A DNA stretch of 29,691 nt, from the NCBI RefSeq assembly GCF_000220395.1, contig NW_004086954.1, positions 1 to 29,691 on the forward strand, in the 5' to 3' direction. The notes beneath the pieces are model-generated. The model did not search any database. It was not told the DNA's origin and saw only the letters and a program-made list of their open reading frames with translations. How positions within the stretch are numbered: the first letter of the stretch is position 1; every line of letters starts with the position of its first letter. The position numbers and the translations under genes were made by a program. Positions 1 to 11,908 of the stretch are shown here, one piece after another. This DNA is from Ichthyophthirius multifiliis (taxonomy: Eukaryota > Ciliophora > Oligohymenophorea > Hymenostomatida).

Positions 1-359
1 TTTAAAATATATATTTATATATATATATTTACATAAATTAATTTTACAATAAAAACTATACTTTACCTTAATTTAATATATTAGCACATTTAATTAATTT
101 TTAAACATGTAAAAAATTTAAAAAGAAATTTAAGAATTATCTAAGTAAATAGATAATAGCGATAAAATTTAATAACTTCAAAGTTTATTATCTACAAATC
201 ATAATTTTTTCTAATTAAATAATCCCGAATAATCTTATATAAAAAAAAGGAAGGAAAAAAAAATAAAAAAATTGCCTTATACAAATAAATACAATATAAA
301 ATCCAAGTCTTGAAAATATATAAAATTTTGATAAAAATATATCTATTAATAAAATATAA
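1..359. other. AT-rich upstream spacer, no gene seen
   Basis: No reading frame of interest is visible on either strand under the ciliate code (only TGA as stop). The sequence is A/T homopolymers and TA runs that probably hold the promoter and 5' UTR of the gene starting at 360. No defined regulatory motif can be recognised. Confidence 0.5.
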
Positions 360-2049
360 ATGTCTCAAAACGAAATAATAAACGAGGAAATTTTTAAAAA
401 TGTCAATTAATTAAATGCTAATTAAACTATATAAAATTAATAATTTTGTAAAAAAATTAAAATAAAAATTATTAATACATATACAAATAGCAAAAAAATA
501 ATACTTTTTAGATTAAAACAAAGATATTTAAAAAATAGAAAGATTAATTCATCTTTTATCAACAGATACTAACGATAGGACTATTGAAATTTGTTAATAA
601 ATAGCAAAGGATTTATAAGGATTTAGCTTTTTTGATTAATATTAACATTTAGATATATTTTTAGATATTTGTTAATATATTTATATTCATTAGTTTATTA
701 AAGGTTAATATGTTTATAAATAGGTATTTTATTTTTATTTTCTTAATTAAAAATAGATTTATTTTGTATATAAATAAAAAGGGAGATAATTCAGATGCAT
801 TTTATATAGTTTTATAAGGATCAGTTTCAATATATATAGACGAACCTACTTAATATAAGAACTTTATATAATTAGTAATAATTAAATTTATTTATATATT
901 TAAATAAAAATTAATGTAATTTATAGAAATAAATTTACAAATTAACAGAGGGAGAATCTTTTGGAGAAATCGGACTTTTGTTCGATTAAAAAAGATCTTA
1001 AAGTGCAATTACTACTGAAGATAGTTTTTTAATAATTCTAGAAAAGACTGTTTTTTAAAAATTTATAAAAGTGATACATATAAAAATTTATATATATATA
1101 TTTAAATATTATATATATATACATATATAGGATTATTAAAATGAACATTTAACAGAAAAAATAAACTTTTTAAAAAATTAAGAAATTTTTAATTAATTAT
1201 AATAAAGTGAAATAGCTGAACCAGCCTCTAAATTATAAATATAAGAATATAGTTCAAAATAAATAATAATAAGTGATGATAAACAACCTTAATATTTATA
1301 TTTCATAAAATAAGGACGTGTTAAAGTCTATAAAAAGATATTATTTAAAATAAATAAATAAACTAGAGAAAAAATAAAAGATTATATAAAAGATCCTACA
1401 ATAGAAGAAATTTAAAATAATCTTTTTGAATAAGAATAGATAGAAATTGAAGAATTAGGTATAATTAGAAAATAATATATATATATATATATATCTTAAA
1501 AAAAAAATAATAAAAATATAATATATATATATATATATAATATATATATACATATATATATATATTAATAATTACAAATAAGGGGAAAATAATTCATTCG
1601 GTGAATATTAATTATTATATAATAAATAATATGATTTTAAAGTAATAACTGTTATTCCATCTTAAATATATTTTATAAATGCTTATGATATGTTTAAAGT
1701 TATTTCTTAACAATCTTTAGAAAATTATAAAAAACAACTTAAGAAATATCCAAATTCAAATGATATTAGATAGATGTATTGGCAAAAAATAAACTGGATT
1801 ACATACTAATAAAAAATAATTTAAAACACATTCAAAAAAAAAGACTTTAAGAATATAAACAAAAAGTAAGAAAATGTAAAAAAAAGTGGATATTTATCTA
1901 TATTAATGCCTTATAATGTAATGGATATATAAGACGGATAAGATTTTTATAGTCCAAACAATTTTTTAGTACCTAAATATGGTAGTTTTGAATATGAAGA
2001 TGAGTTTTTATAGAAAAACACATAATATAATTAAAAAAAATATGTATGA
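360..2049 (+). CDS. Protein with two cyclic-nucleotide-binding domains
   Basis: Probable cAMP/cGMP sensor, resembling a PKA/PKG regulatory part without a kinase domain. With TAA/TAG as Gln the exons encode 450 residues. Inferred introns are 448-490, 724-781, 875-926, 1071-1130 and 1459-1582; their removal leaves exactly 451 codons including TGA. Domain 1 (about residues 75-190) has the beta-barrel pattern GQYVYKQGDNSDAFYIVLQG and a phosphate-binding cassette GESFGEIGLL followed by KRSQSAI, so the usual Glu and Arg contacts look present. Domain 2 (about 205-370) has YLYFIKQGRVKVYKK and NSFGEYQLL but no clear Arg, so it may bind nucleotide weakly or not at all. The tail is charged. The start is the first ATG after an AT-only leader. 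The stop lies 14 nt from that of the convergent PGS1 gene. The family is confident; the ligand is unknown. Confidence 0.88.
1459..1582 (+). repeat. TA-microsatellite-filled intron of the cNMP gene
   Basis: This 124-nt GT...AG intron splits the second cyclic-nucleotide-binding domain and consists largely of (TA)n tracts interrupted by an A-run. Splicing it out joins Leu to GENNSFGE in frame, which supports both boundaries. Confidence 0.75.
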
Positions 2050-2063
2050 ATATTTTATTTTTC

Positions 2064-4148
2064 TCATAAAAAACTTTTTAATAATCTACCTAATATACTT
2101 ATTTTTAGATTTATTTTTAAATCTTTTTTTATAATTTTTGATAGTTTTTATTTTCTGAGTGTTTAAACTGTCTCTGTTCTTCGAAAAAAAAACTCCTTTT
2201 AAATTTCTCGCATTCACTATATATATAAAATTGCAATTCAGAGTCTCTTTTATAGCTTCTATAGCAGAAATTACTACTTCCTATAGATGTAAATGTAGGA
2301 TTTTCTTCATTTTATTCATACAACCATAGTCCTTTAGAATGAAATGTCCATTAACCGCGCTCATATTCATATATAAAGAGATCTTTTTTACTTACTTTTG
2401 ATGCCTATATCAATAGTTAGTATTAGAAATATCTATAAAAATATGGGACTAATTTTTTAAAGCCTTTTCCATTGAAAAAACCGTTCGCTTAAGGAGAAGC
2501 GGTTAATAAATCTATTTAGAAAGGTAGTTTAGTTAATATTTAGGTTATTTTATCTGTGAAATTCATATAACCGCTGGCTAATTTCAATTTCGAATGTTTT
2601 TTTCTTTTAAAAAATTCAAAAAATTTAAAAAAAAATCTTCGTCATGTCGTATATTAAGATTTTAAAATTATATCTATTAAAATCTATATAAATTAAAATA
2701 TATATATAATTTACAAATGGAAATATATAAACATATCCTCCTAAATCAGTTATTTCTTTTGAAGATTAATTATCTTTATATAGAGTATTTTCTAATTTTC
2801 GGACTATTTATGTGACTTCAATTTCATCAAATGTATTTATTAATCTTTATTATATATATACATATATATAAAAATATTTTTAATTATATATATAAATATA
2901 TATATATATATATCTATATATATCTATATATATTTAATTTTTACATTTCTTTGGCTTTTTCTTTTTTGTCTTATAAAACAGATGATAATTCTTTATTTTA
3001 TTATATATATTCTTTTAAATCTACTATACTTTCATCTTATTATTTATCTTATTATTGTTCATTACTTTTATTTTAAGTATTTTCTTATATTTAGGAATTA
3101 TTTTAATTTTTATTTTGGAGAAGAATTTCTAGTTCATTTTTGGATAATTTATTTGAAAAAAGAAACATTTTAAATTAATTTTAGAATACTTTTTAAAAAT
3201 CAAAAGGATTGAAAATAGGAGAAGGTTAATTGTTAAAAAGTTGTAAAACACCCTATTAATTTACTTAAAAGCTATTATTTGAAATTACATCGATTAATTC
3301 TTATAAATAATTAGCTATTTATGGACTATTTCTTATAATAATATATCTATCTTATCTTTCTGTAAAATAATCTTCGCTTAAATTAGCTCTTTTTTTAAAA
3401 TTATATATATATATAAATATATTTATATATTACTTTTTTAAAAGTTTTATTTTTATATATTCTTTAATATTTAACAAAAAAAAAAAAAAAATACTAATGT
3501 AATATATATAAATACCCTGTTAATATTATATCATTATCAAAAACATAAAATTTCATATGATGTACACCAAAAATTTCACGAAAACCGCTATCTTAAAATT
3601 AATTAAATTTTCTTTTACTATTAGTATTATAATAAAAATTAATTTTAATATTATTATTATGTAAATTTTCAGATTTTAATTATTAAATTAGAAAATTCGA
3701 AGATAATCCATCTCTTTTGTTTATTCTTAAACCTTAATATTTTATTAATATAAAAATAAATAAAAATATATATGTTTGTTTATATATATATATATATTAA
3801 TATTTATATTATATTATTTTACCTCTATTATAATCTAATAAAAATGTCAGTTTTAATTTTTTATTTTTTTTTATTTATCCGTCTATTTGAGTAATTAAAT
3901 ATTTTTCTAAATTTCCAGTTCCTATATATAAAGTACTTATAAGAATTCTTTTAGTTGCTTATTTTATGCCTTTCTTTTTTTTTTTTTTTGTTATTTATGT
4001 TTTGTATTGTTTTTTTTACGTGTAATTATATATAAAAATCTATAGGCTCTTCTAATATTTCTAACTAAGAAGAATATAATTTAAAAAAAGGTTGATTTTT
4101 GGTTATTTCTTAATGTTATTTTATTAAAAAATCTAAAAGTTCTTTCAT
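2064..4148 (-). CDS. PGS1: CDP-diacylglycerol-glycerol-3-phosphate 3-phosphatidyltransferase (phosphatidylglycerophosphate synthase)
   Basis: Catalyses the committed step of cardiolipin synthesis in mitochondria: CDP-diacylglycerol + glycerol-3-phosphate to phosphatidylglycerophosphate. It is a phospholipase D superfamily protein. Visible landmarks: RILISTLYIGTGNLEKYL (about residues 52-69), LLDYNRG, first catalytic motif HHMKFYVFD (His152, Lys154, Asp159), LASGYMNFTDKI, LLTASPQANGFFNGKGF, second motif WTFHSKGLW, and IGSSNFCYRSYKRDSE. Introns on the minus strand: 3974-4019, 3733-3822, 3389-3515, 2845-2944 and 2674-2714. The frame breaks twice next to homopolymers (near 2598-2604 and 2184-2192). 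Each needs one extra base, and exon length plus two gives exactly 561 codons. The second adjustment exposes a basic-hydrophobic tail ending at TGA 2066-2064. No mitochondrial presequence is obvious before the first Met. Assembly error is likelier than a broken gene. Confidence 0.9.
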
Positions 4149-4346
4149 TTTATATTTTTTAACTTTTTTATCAAAAAAAAAAAAAAAAAGATATTAAAGT
4201 TCTTTTATTTTACATTTGTTTGTTAAAATTTTATTTTTTTATGTTAAATATTTCATATAAAATCTTATAAAAAATATAAAAATTAACAAATAATAAAATA
4301 TACTACATAATATATTTATAAAATTATTTTTTATAGTTTTTAAGAA
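4149..4346. promoter_or_regulatory. Divergent spacer between PGS1 and the F-BAR-like gene
   Basis: About 200 nt separate two outward-facing start codons, so both promoters must lie here or within the leaders. The content is A and T runs, including a poly-A tract near 4173-4189. No specific factor site can be named; the call rests on gene geometry only. Confidence 0.4.
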
Positions 4347-5158
4347 ATGTAAGAAATGAGTCATAATATGGAAATTGCATAGCAAAAATATGAAAGAGAA
4401 CAAAATTAATCAAAAAATTAAAAATAAGAAATACAAGAAAAAGCACAAAATCAAGAAAAAGAAGAATAAGAAAAAGATGAAATAGAAATAGAATAAAAAG
4501 AAAAAAAATAGGAAAATAATAAGAATATCAAAAATAAAAAAACAAAGAACAATCAGAAATTGAAGAAAAATCTTAAAAAGAAGAAAAAGAAAAAAAAGAA
4601 CAAAGCGAAAAAAAAAATGAAAAAGAAAACGAAAATGAAAACGAAAAAGAAAAAGAAAAGGAAAAAAAAAATGGATAAGAAAAAGAACAAGAAAAAGAAA
4701 AGGAAAAGGAAAAAGCAAATGAATAAGATAAAGAAAAACTAAAAGTAAAAGAAAAAGAATAGGAATAAGCAAATGAATAAGTAAAAGAAAAAGAAAAAGA
4801 AAAAGAAAAAGAAAATGGATAAGAAAAAGAAAATGAAAAAGAAAAGGAAAAGGAAAAGGAAAAAACAAATGAATAAGAAAAGGAAATAGAAAAAAAAAAT
4901 GAATAAGAAGAATAGAACGCAAAAGAATAATAAAAAAAAGAAGAAGTGAAGGCAGAAGAAGAAGAAATAAAATCTGAAAGTATTAAGGATGAATAAAAAG
5001 AAAAAGCAGATCAAATAGAACCAAAAAAACAATTATAAATTTTAGAAAACTCTCAATAATTAAGAACTTTATTATAAGACAGAAGTTCTAAAGATTCATT
5101 AATATAATAAATATATTTAGAAAGAAAAAAAGAAGTAAATTATAAAAATATTAAAATT

Positions 5159-5215
<57 letters not shown>

Positions 5216-6129
5216 GTCATATAATAATTTGAAAAAATGGGATGATAATAGAACTATAATATTAAATGATCATAAATAATTACTTGATAACATATTAAGT
5301 AAAATTGAAAAAAGAATGAAAATTTCACAAGATTCAATGTAATAAGTTTTACGTTTTTTTAAAGAAAGAAAAGATCAAGAACTTTTTTATTCTAAAAACT
5401 TTACTTCTAAACTTCCCAAATTGAGTATTTCTTGGAAGGATACTACTGAATAATAAACGGATTTTTATCCAATTTTAAGTTCTGCTTTTAAATGTAATGA
5501 TGAAATGAATGATATTTAATCAAAAAATATACTTAATTTTGTAAATTCTATTGATAGAAATATACTTAAAGATTATTTATTGCATGAAAATGAAGACTTT
5601 GATAAAAAACTTAAGGATATTCGTTAAAATATATAAGAAAAAGTTAATAAATTATAAAAACTTATCTAAAATGTTATTTAAAAAAATGCAAATTATTCAA
5701 AATTGTATTCTTAGATGATTGGTTAATAGAATGACTTTTAATTAAAAAAAAATAAAAAAGATCTATTAAATGTAGAAAGGAAATTTATAAACGCAGTTTT
5801 TATTTAAATAAAAGAATAGAAAAAACTTGCAAATGAAATAGTTAAATATTTAGAATAATCTAAAAAAATGGAAAGTAATATAAAAAAAAATATAAAAAAT
5901 AATTAAAAAAATCTATAAAAAAAAAATATAAAAAATACATAAAAAAAATAATTAAAAAAATATATAAAACACATAAAAAAAAAAGACAAAAAATACAATA
6001 AAAAAAAAAGATAAAAAAATCTATAAAAAAAAAGGGACAAAAATATATAAAAAAATAAATAAAAAATACATAAGAAAAAACGTAAATAAATACATTAAAA
6101 ATAAATAAAATATAATAAAAGTTAAAATA

Positions 6130-6193
<64 letters not shown>

Positions 6194-6836
6194 TAATATA
6201 ATATATTTTAAATAAAAAATAAAAGCATCTAGACTAGAAATAGTATAAAGAGTTTTTTAATTATATATATAAAAGCATTAAGAAACATATGGAGCTCATC
6301 CTTAAATGTAAAATGCTTTTTTGAATTTCCAAAAGTTTGATTTTTCTAAAGAAACTGGAGAAAACTTTAGTTTAGAGAAAATATTATCTAATGAAGATAT
6401 AAAAATACTCAAAAAATATAAAGAAAATCCAACCGATTTTAAATAATTTAATGAATTTCTTACTTAATTTGAAATACAAGATATTAATATATAAGATCAT
6501 CCTTTAGTTTAAAAATAATATAAAATATAAAGAGATGTGGGTAGTATTACTAAACAATTTAAAGAATGTTGGATGGTAGCCACAGTCGATGATATTTTAC
6601 TTTTTTATGATGAAGAATAGGCTAAAGATTAAGAAAACAACGAAAATAAATGCGAGAAAAAATTCATTTTGGATTTTTTAAGTATAAAATAAAGATAAGA
6701 TCCTTAATTAATTGATATAATAGAATGTCCTCCAGGTTTTTTGAGTGTTTCTAAGAAATAATTAATAAAATTCGAAAGAAATAATGATTTTGAAGAATTT
6801 AATTTCTTCTTATAAAGATATATATAAAGTTAATGA
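4347..6836 (+). CDS. Glu/Lys-rich protein with F-BAR-like coiled coil and possible PH domain
   Basis: Four parts can be seen. Part 1 (about 4380-5030) is almost purely Glu, Lys, Gln and Asn and may form a single charged alpha-helix. Part 2 (about 5217-5870) is predicted coiled coil with an F-BAR/FCH flavour: NDHKQLLDNILSKIEKRM, an Arg/Lys-rich helix, ISWKDTTEQQTDFY, then further helices. Part 3 (about 5870-6120) is an in-frame Lys/Asn/Gln minisatellite. Part 4 (about 6226-6836) ends in FKECWMVATVDDILLFYDE and later a beta-rich stretch, compatible with a PH domain. Such a protein would bind and bend membranes next to actin, but the assignment is by pattern only. Inferred introns are 5135-5216 and 6121-6225. 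The frame shifts once in the A-rich stretch around 4500-4545. Exon length plus one gives 768 codons, fitting a missing base. Confidence 0.6.
4400..5030 (+). repeat. Glu/Lys low-complexity coding repeat
   Basis: Purine-only hexamers of GAA and AAA/AAG type repeat for about 600 nt, with interspersed Ala-Asn-Glu-Gln and Asn-Gly-Gln insertions. On the opposite strand it reads as meaningless Phe/Leu. It is translated as part of the gene at 4347. Confidence 0.7.
5135..5216 (+). repeat. (TA)n-rich intron
   Basis: Intron of the F-BAR-like gene. About 45 nt are uninterrupted TA dinucleotide, ending in a TATAG acceptor. It joins the charged part to the F-BAR-like part in frame. Confidence 0.65.
5870..6120 (+). 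repeat. A-rich minisatellite in coding sequence
   Basis: Degenerate units of about 15-20 nt built from a long A-run plus TATAT, CTAT or TACAT. They stay open in the frame of the host gene, giving Lys/Asn/Gln/Ile. No TGA occurs. It lies directly before the 6121-6225 (TA)n intron. Confidence 0.55.
6121..6225 (+). repeat. (TA)n-rich intron
   Basis: A run of about 55 nt of TA inside a GT...AG intron of the F-BAR-like gene. Removing it joins the Lys/Asn-rich stretch to the C-terminal, possibly PH-like, part. Confidence 0.55.
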
Positions 6837-6968
6837 AAAAAAAAAAAAAAAAATATTTATAAAAATATATATATATATATAATTTTAAATTATATAAATT
6901 ATATTACCTAATATATCTTTTTTTTTTTTTATAATTTAAATTAATTTTTATATATAATTAAAATATTT

Positions 6969-8174
6969 TCATTTGGGATATTTAATACTTTTTTAAGCAT
7001 AATTTTTTTAAGAATTTAAGTTTCTTAGTGTTAAAACTTTAGTTTCATTATTTTCTTCATTATAATCTTCATATATATTATCATGTAAAGTATATTATTT
7101 TAAGGAATTTTACTTATATAATTATCTTACTTTTATATCTTATACATTGAGTGAGTTAAATTTGTAGTTTTATACATTATTTTTGAAGATTATTTAATTT
7201 TTGAATTATTTAAAGTATTCTAATTTCAGTTTTCTTTAATTATATTTTAATTCAATCAAGCCTTAGTTTTTTATTATTTGTTTTTGTCGTTTTTCTGGTA
7301 TTTTTAATTCACTTATTTCTTAGTTTTTAAAGTATTTTTGGTATTCTTTGAGTACTTTTTATATTTTTATTACCTCGAATAACACTTGAAAGAATTATAT
7401 TTAATCTTCTTCTTATAAAATTTCATATTTTATATTCATTATTGCTATTTTATTATTTAAATAATTATAATAAACCTAACTTTCTTCGAAAATTAAATTA
7501 GAAATCTACTTTATTGTTTTATAATGTTTAAATTCAGTTGATATTGTAACTATTTATTTTAGATTTTTAATTAAAAAATTCAATATGTTACTTATTTTGA
7601 AACAAATTAGAATATTATATTTAAAAGTCTAATCATTTTGTATAAATGCTTTATATTCTTATTCTAAACATAGTTAATATACTTCTATATTAAGGGATAG
7701 TCTCATTAAATAATCATAGTAATCTTTTAATATTATATTTTCGATAAGATTATCCATTTTTTTTTAAAATGAAAATATTTGGCTTATTATATTTTATTAT
7801 CCTTCATTATTATTATTAGTATTTATTAGATTTTGTATATTATTTCTTAAATATATTGGGTTTTTATCAAACAATATATATGCGAAATCAGTGCCTATAA
7901 ACTTTATACATTAGTGAAGGAAATATAATAATTTAAACTTTGATTTATATTATATTTTTTATTAATTTATTTATATATATTCGAATAATTTATTTATTTT
8001 TTAGTAATAAAAATGTCCTTTTTCATCTTAGAAATTCTTTATTAATAATATGATTTATTCTTCTTTTAATTCATTAAATTCATGTGATAAAATTCGATTT
8101 TCTTATAATATATTTTCCCAAATTGAAGATATTTTTTGTTTTTTTTGGTTAAATATATTTAATATTTTATTCAT
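6969..8174 (-). CDS. Unrecognised 401-residue helical protein
   Basis: One uninterrupted frame of 402 codons including TGA under the ciliate code, far too long to be chance if TGA is the stop, although TGA is rare by chance in DNA this AT-rich. It starts MNKILNIFNQKKQKISSIW and is mostly helical: KLLYFLHQCIKFIGTDFAYI early, then Tyr/Phe/Leu-rich helices, a charged Glu/Gln/Lys stretch, and a short acidic segment EDYNEENNETK near the end. No motif, signal peptide or membrane segment is recognised. It converges on the F-BAR-like gene with a 132-nt gap and lies in tandem, same strand, downstream of the HDAC gene. Codon use matches its neighbours. It could be a lineage-specific protein; I offer no function. 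Confidence 0.65.
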
Positions 8175-8507
8175 TATTTTTTAAATAGAAAATTAAAAGA
8201 AAATTATTAAAATTACATCAAGATTTTTTTTATAAATTTAGTACAGTCAGTATTTTTATTTTTTTAAAAATAAAAAATAATAATATATAAAATAAAAAAA
8301 AATAATATTTATATATATAGAAAACCAAAAAAAAATTGGAATTTTATAATAATATTCTTTATATAGAAAAAAAAAAAAAAAAATTAAAATTTATAATATA
8401 AAATTATATTTCAAAAGGATTAAAATACAATATAATAATTTTTATTAATATATAATAAAATATACTCTTAAAAACAACAAAATTTAAAATTAAATAATAT
8501 TATATAT
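8175..8507. other. Spacer between two minus-strand genes
   Basis: AT-rich, with A- and T-runs and no frame of note on either strand. It must contain the HDAC 3' end and the promoter of the orphan gene at 8174. Confidence 0.5.
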
Positions 8508-9589
8508 TCACAAATACCTATTATTCATTAAAATTGGTTTACATTTTTCCTAATAATACCTCTCTAATTCCTCATCTTCTAAATCTAAATTTTCTTCCTC
8601 ATCAAAAACTTCTCGAACTTCCGGTGTATAATGAAATTATATACCCGGCGAACTTTCTACAGCTTTTAAATACTCATGTACAGTTTATACGATATTATTT
8701 AATTCGTCCCTCGAGTTTTTATTTTCAACATTATTTTTAGGAGTAACATGTAGTCGATGATCTGGTCCAAAGTATTCATAAAAAGGTTCCGTATTTGGAA
8801 TATTTCCATCTATTTTTTTCCCAATACATACACTAGTTTCATATGCCCAGCATCTCGCTACATTAGGGACATTATAACCTCCTCCTCCTACTAAAATTAA
8901 AGGCACTCCATAGCTTTTCATTATTTCAACAGCTTTTCCATGTCCTCTAGTTGATAGGTTGAAGTGACCGAGCTTATCGTATGCCAAAGAGTCAGCTCCA
9001 CACTATAAAATTACTACATTAGGCCTATATATTTCCATTACTTTATTAATTACATCTTTAAACAAGTGTTCAAAGGAATCGTCATTCATCCCAGGCTTTA
9101 AAGGCACGTTAATTGAGTGAAATTTACCTAAACCATCACCTACAGAGTTTAAAGAACCACTTCCTGGGAAAAAGCCACCTCCATATTCATGAAAACTGAC
9201 AGTCATAACTCTATTTGTAAGAAAAAAAGCCTCCTCAACACCATCACCGTGATGTACATCAATATCTATATATAATACTCTTTCGTAATATTTTAATAAT
9301 TCCAATGCACATAATACTATATCATTTACATAACAAAATCCACTAGCTTCTCTTTTCTTCGCATGGTGTAAACCACCACCCCAATTTATAGCGATTTCTG
9401 ATAGATTATTTATTATCATTTATGCACAATCAAGTGAACCACCAGCACTTATTTAGCAAAAATTATATAAACCTTCAAAACCAGGGCAATCTGAAGTATC
9501 TCCTATTCTTAAAATAAATATAAATAAATATGAATGAAGGATTAAAATTATATATATATATGTATAAAAAAAATATATATATATTTTTA

Positions 9590-9627
<38 letters not shown>

Positions 9628-10067
9628 ATTTATATTTATTTATATTTGATTTGTTTATATACTTGTTTATTTGTTTTTTTTAGGGATTATTTATATGATA
9701 TGCACCATTTAAATCTGATAATGGATCAATTTTTAGTTTTTTTAATTCCTATGTCCAACCATTACTGACGTAATTTTATAAATATTATAAATATTCGACA
9801 TCATGGAATTTTAACATTTCTTCAAATGTTGCTTCTCGGGATGTATATACTTCTAAATCTTTATAGAGACCGAAATTTTATATTAATGAATGAGCCATGG
9901 CTACTCTTTTTGGTTTCATTGGATGATCTTTGCTATAATAGAATCTTTTTTTAATTTTTTGATTTTGTCTATACTTTTTTTTCATAAAAATATATATACT
10001 TTCCTATTTCAGGATTGTAGAAATAACTTATTCTACGGCCTTCTTAGAATGTTTTTATTGTATCCAT
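8508..10067 (-). CDS. Class I histone deacetylase (RPD3/HDAC1-like)
   Basis: Zn-dependent removal of acetyl groups from histone lysines, normally in nuclear corepressor complexes. The three exons give 449 residues, the usual class I length. Introns on the minus strand are 9945-9999 and 9508-9662; their removal leaves exactly 450 codons. Family marks: [14 protein letters not shown] (about residues 23-36), [16 protein letters not shown] with the catalytic His pair at 164-165, [10 protein letters not shown] with zinc ligands Asp200 and His202, [19 protein letters not shown] with the third zinc ligand Asp289, and [18 protein letters not shown] with catalytic Tyr328. All active-site residues are present, so it should be active. 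The C-terminal tail after 370 is short and acidic ([12 protein letters not shown]), as in class I enzymes. The ATG at 10067 precedes the conserved start of the fold. The shadow frame on the plus strand is spurious. Confidence 0.97.
9508..9662 (-). repeat. TA-rich HDAC intron
   Basis: This 155-nt intron, the longest with well-fixed ends, separates HINNPQ from GDTSDCPGF and is mostly TA repeats and A-runs. Confidence 0.7.
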
Positions 10068-10741
10068 ATATATATATATATATTTATTTGTATTATTTTA
10101 ATATTAATTAAGTGTCTCTTATTTTTTTTATATATTGTATTTTAAATATATATATTAAAATTTTATTAATTATCTTTTTTATAAAAAAAAAAATCTAAAT
10201 AAAAAATTATATATTTTTACTTCTATTAAATATAATTTATTTACTAAAAATGAATGTTATTAATTGAAAGGAATTATAGATTTATAATATATTATTAAAT
10301 TTATATAAGTTTTATTTTTTATATAATTTTGTTCATTAAATGTAAGATTTTAAATTATTAGTTTTGATTGAAAATAACATAAAATAATACGATTTCTAAA
10401 TAAAATGTTTTTATTAATAATTTTTTTATATTATTATCATTTTTAACTTAAAAAATAATTAAAAGTTAAATAATCAAATAAAATAATATAAAAATGTAAA
10501 AATCTATATATAATAAATAATTAAATAAAAAAATAATGTACTGTATTAAAAAATTATATATATTATTTTTAAAAAATTAAAATATTTTTTTTTAATATAT
10601 TCAAGTACGAAAACTGTATTCTAGATATATAAAATAATAAAAAATATTAATAAATTAATATAAAATGCAAAAATAAAATTAAAAAATTAAAATAATTATA
10701 TAATTATTATTATATTATTATTTATATGTATATCAATTATA
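10068..10741. other. AT-rich spacer, no gene seen
   Basis: About 670 nt between the end of the RING/Kelch gene and the HDAC start, both on the minus strand. Very low complexity (A, T and TAAT runs). No homology or RNA gene could be recognised. It should contain the HDAC promoter. Confidence 0.5.
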
Positions 10742-10840
10742 TCAAATTAAATATTAACCGTTAATAAATATACAATTATGCATATATCTTTGATTATTAA
10801 TATTTTCTAAAATATCCCATTTTTCTTCAATAATATCATA

Positions 10841-10905
<65 letters not shown>

Positions 10906-11862
10906 TTTTTAATTATTACCTTTCTATGCTTTTTAATACTTAATTATTAAATCCTCCTAAAACATATATATATTAATTATCATTTGAAGCTACAGCCGAA
11001 AACCAACATCTACTATAATTCATGCAACTAATAATTGTCCATTTATTACTTATTTCATCATATTTTTCACATGAGTTTAAATAATTTTTTCCATCAAATC
11101 CACCTATTACATATATTCCATCTGGTAAACTTACTGCCTAAGGTGCTCTTCTTTAGAAATTCATATTATTAATTGTTTCCCATTTATTATTATTTATATC
11201 ATATCTTTCAGCACTATTTAAATATTTATTTTTACCTTCTATACCTCCTAGAACATATATCTTATTATCCAATCCTAATGTAAATCCGAATTCAGTCCTT
11301 TTTTAACACATATTTGATAATTTTTTAACTTTATAATTATCATAGTCATATAACTCTGTAGTTTATGATATTCCTAAAATGTCTTTACCTCCAATAATTA
11401 TTATTTAGTCTTTTTAAATAAATTTTTTATAAAATATAATTTAATTTTTTACTATTTCCTATATTTAATACTCCAAATCCACTTTTAGCAGATGTTAAAA
11501 TATGATGATTTCTATTAATTTAATTTATTTTAAGATTAAATTCTTCACAATATTAAATTTTTTATTTATTCTTTTTTTTTATTTATAAAAATATTTTTAT
11601 AAATTTTATATATTTTTTACTTATTTTCCTCCTAAAATAAGAATATTACCATTACTTATTTAAACTATTCCAAATTTAATCCTGTTTAAATATATATTAT
11701 TGCATATAGTTTCACATTTATTTTTTTATATGTCATATCTTTCAATACTAAAAATAGATTCATTTGAAAATCCTCCAAACACATAAATATAATTATTTTA
11801 TTATTAAGAAGATATTAAAGAAAAATCACACTTAAAAATAATTATTAAATTTAAATATACAT

Positions 11863-11908
<46 letters not shown>

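Noticed and set aside
360-2049. Interpretation as a field of pseudogenes full of stops
   Set aside because: Under TAA/TAG = Gln the frames are open, homologous and end at TGA, so the stops are only apparent.
2831-3173. Hydrophobic plus-strand frames
   Set aside because: They lie over exons and a TA-rich intron of PGS1 on the minus strand, which has clear homology.
4410-5032. Long Phe/Leu-rich minus-strand frames
   Set aside because: Antisense shadow of the plus-strand Glu/Lys coding repeat; no complexity of its own.
5162-5210. TA arrays as centromere, telomere or origin
   Set aside because: They are dispersed, short and mostly intronic; no G-rich telomeric repeat is present.
8534-8740. Plus-strand frame with ordinary-looking residues
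   Set aside because: Antisense to the C-terminus of the HDAC gene.
9890-10111. Plus-strand Phe/Tyr-rich frame
   Set aside because: Antisense to the HDAC first exon and intron.
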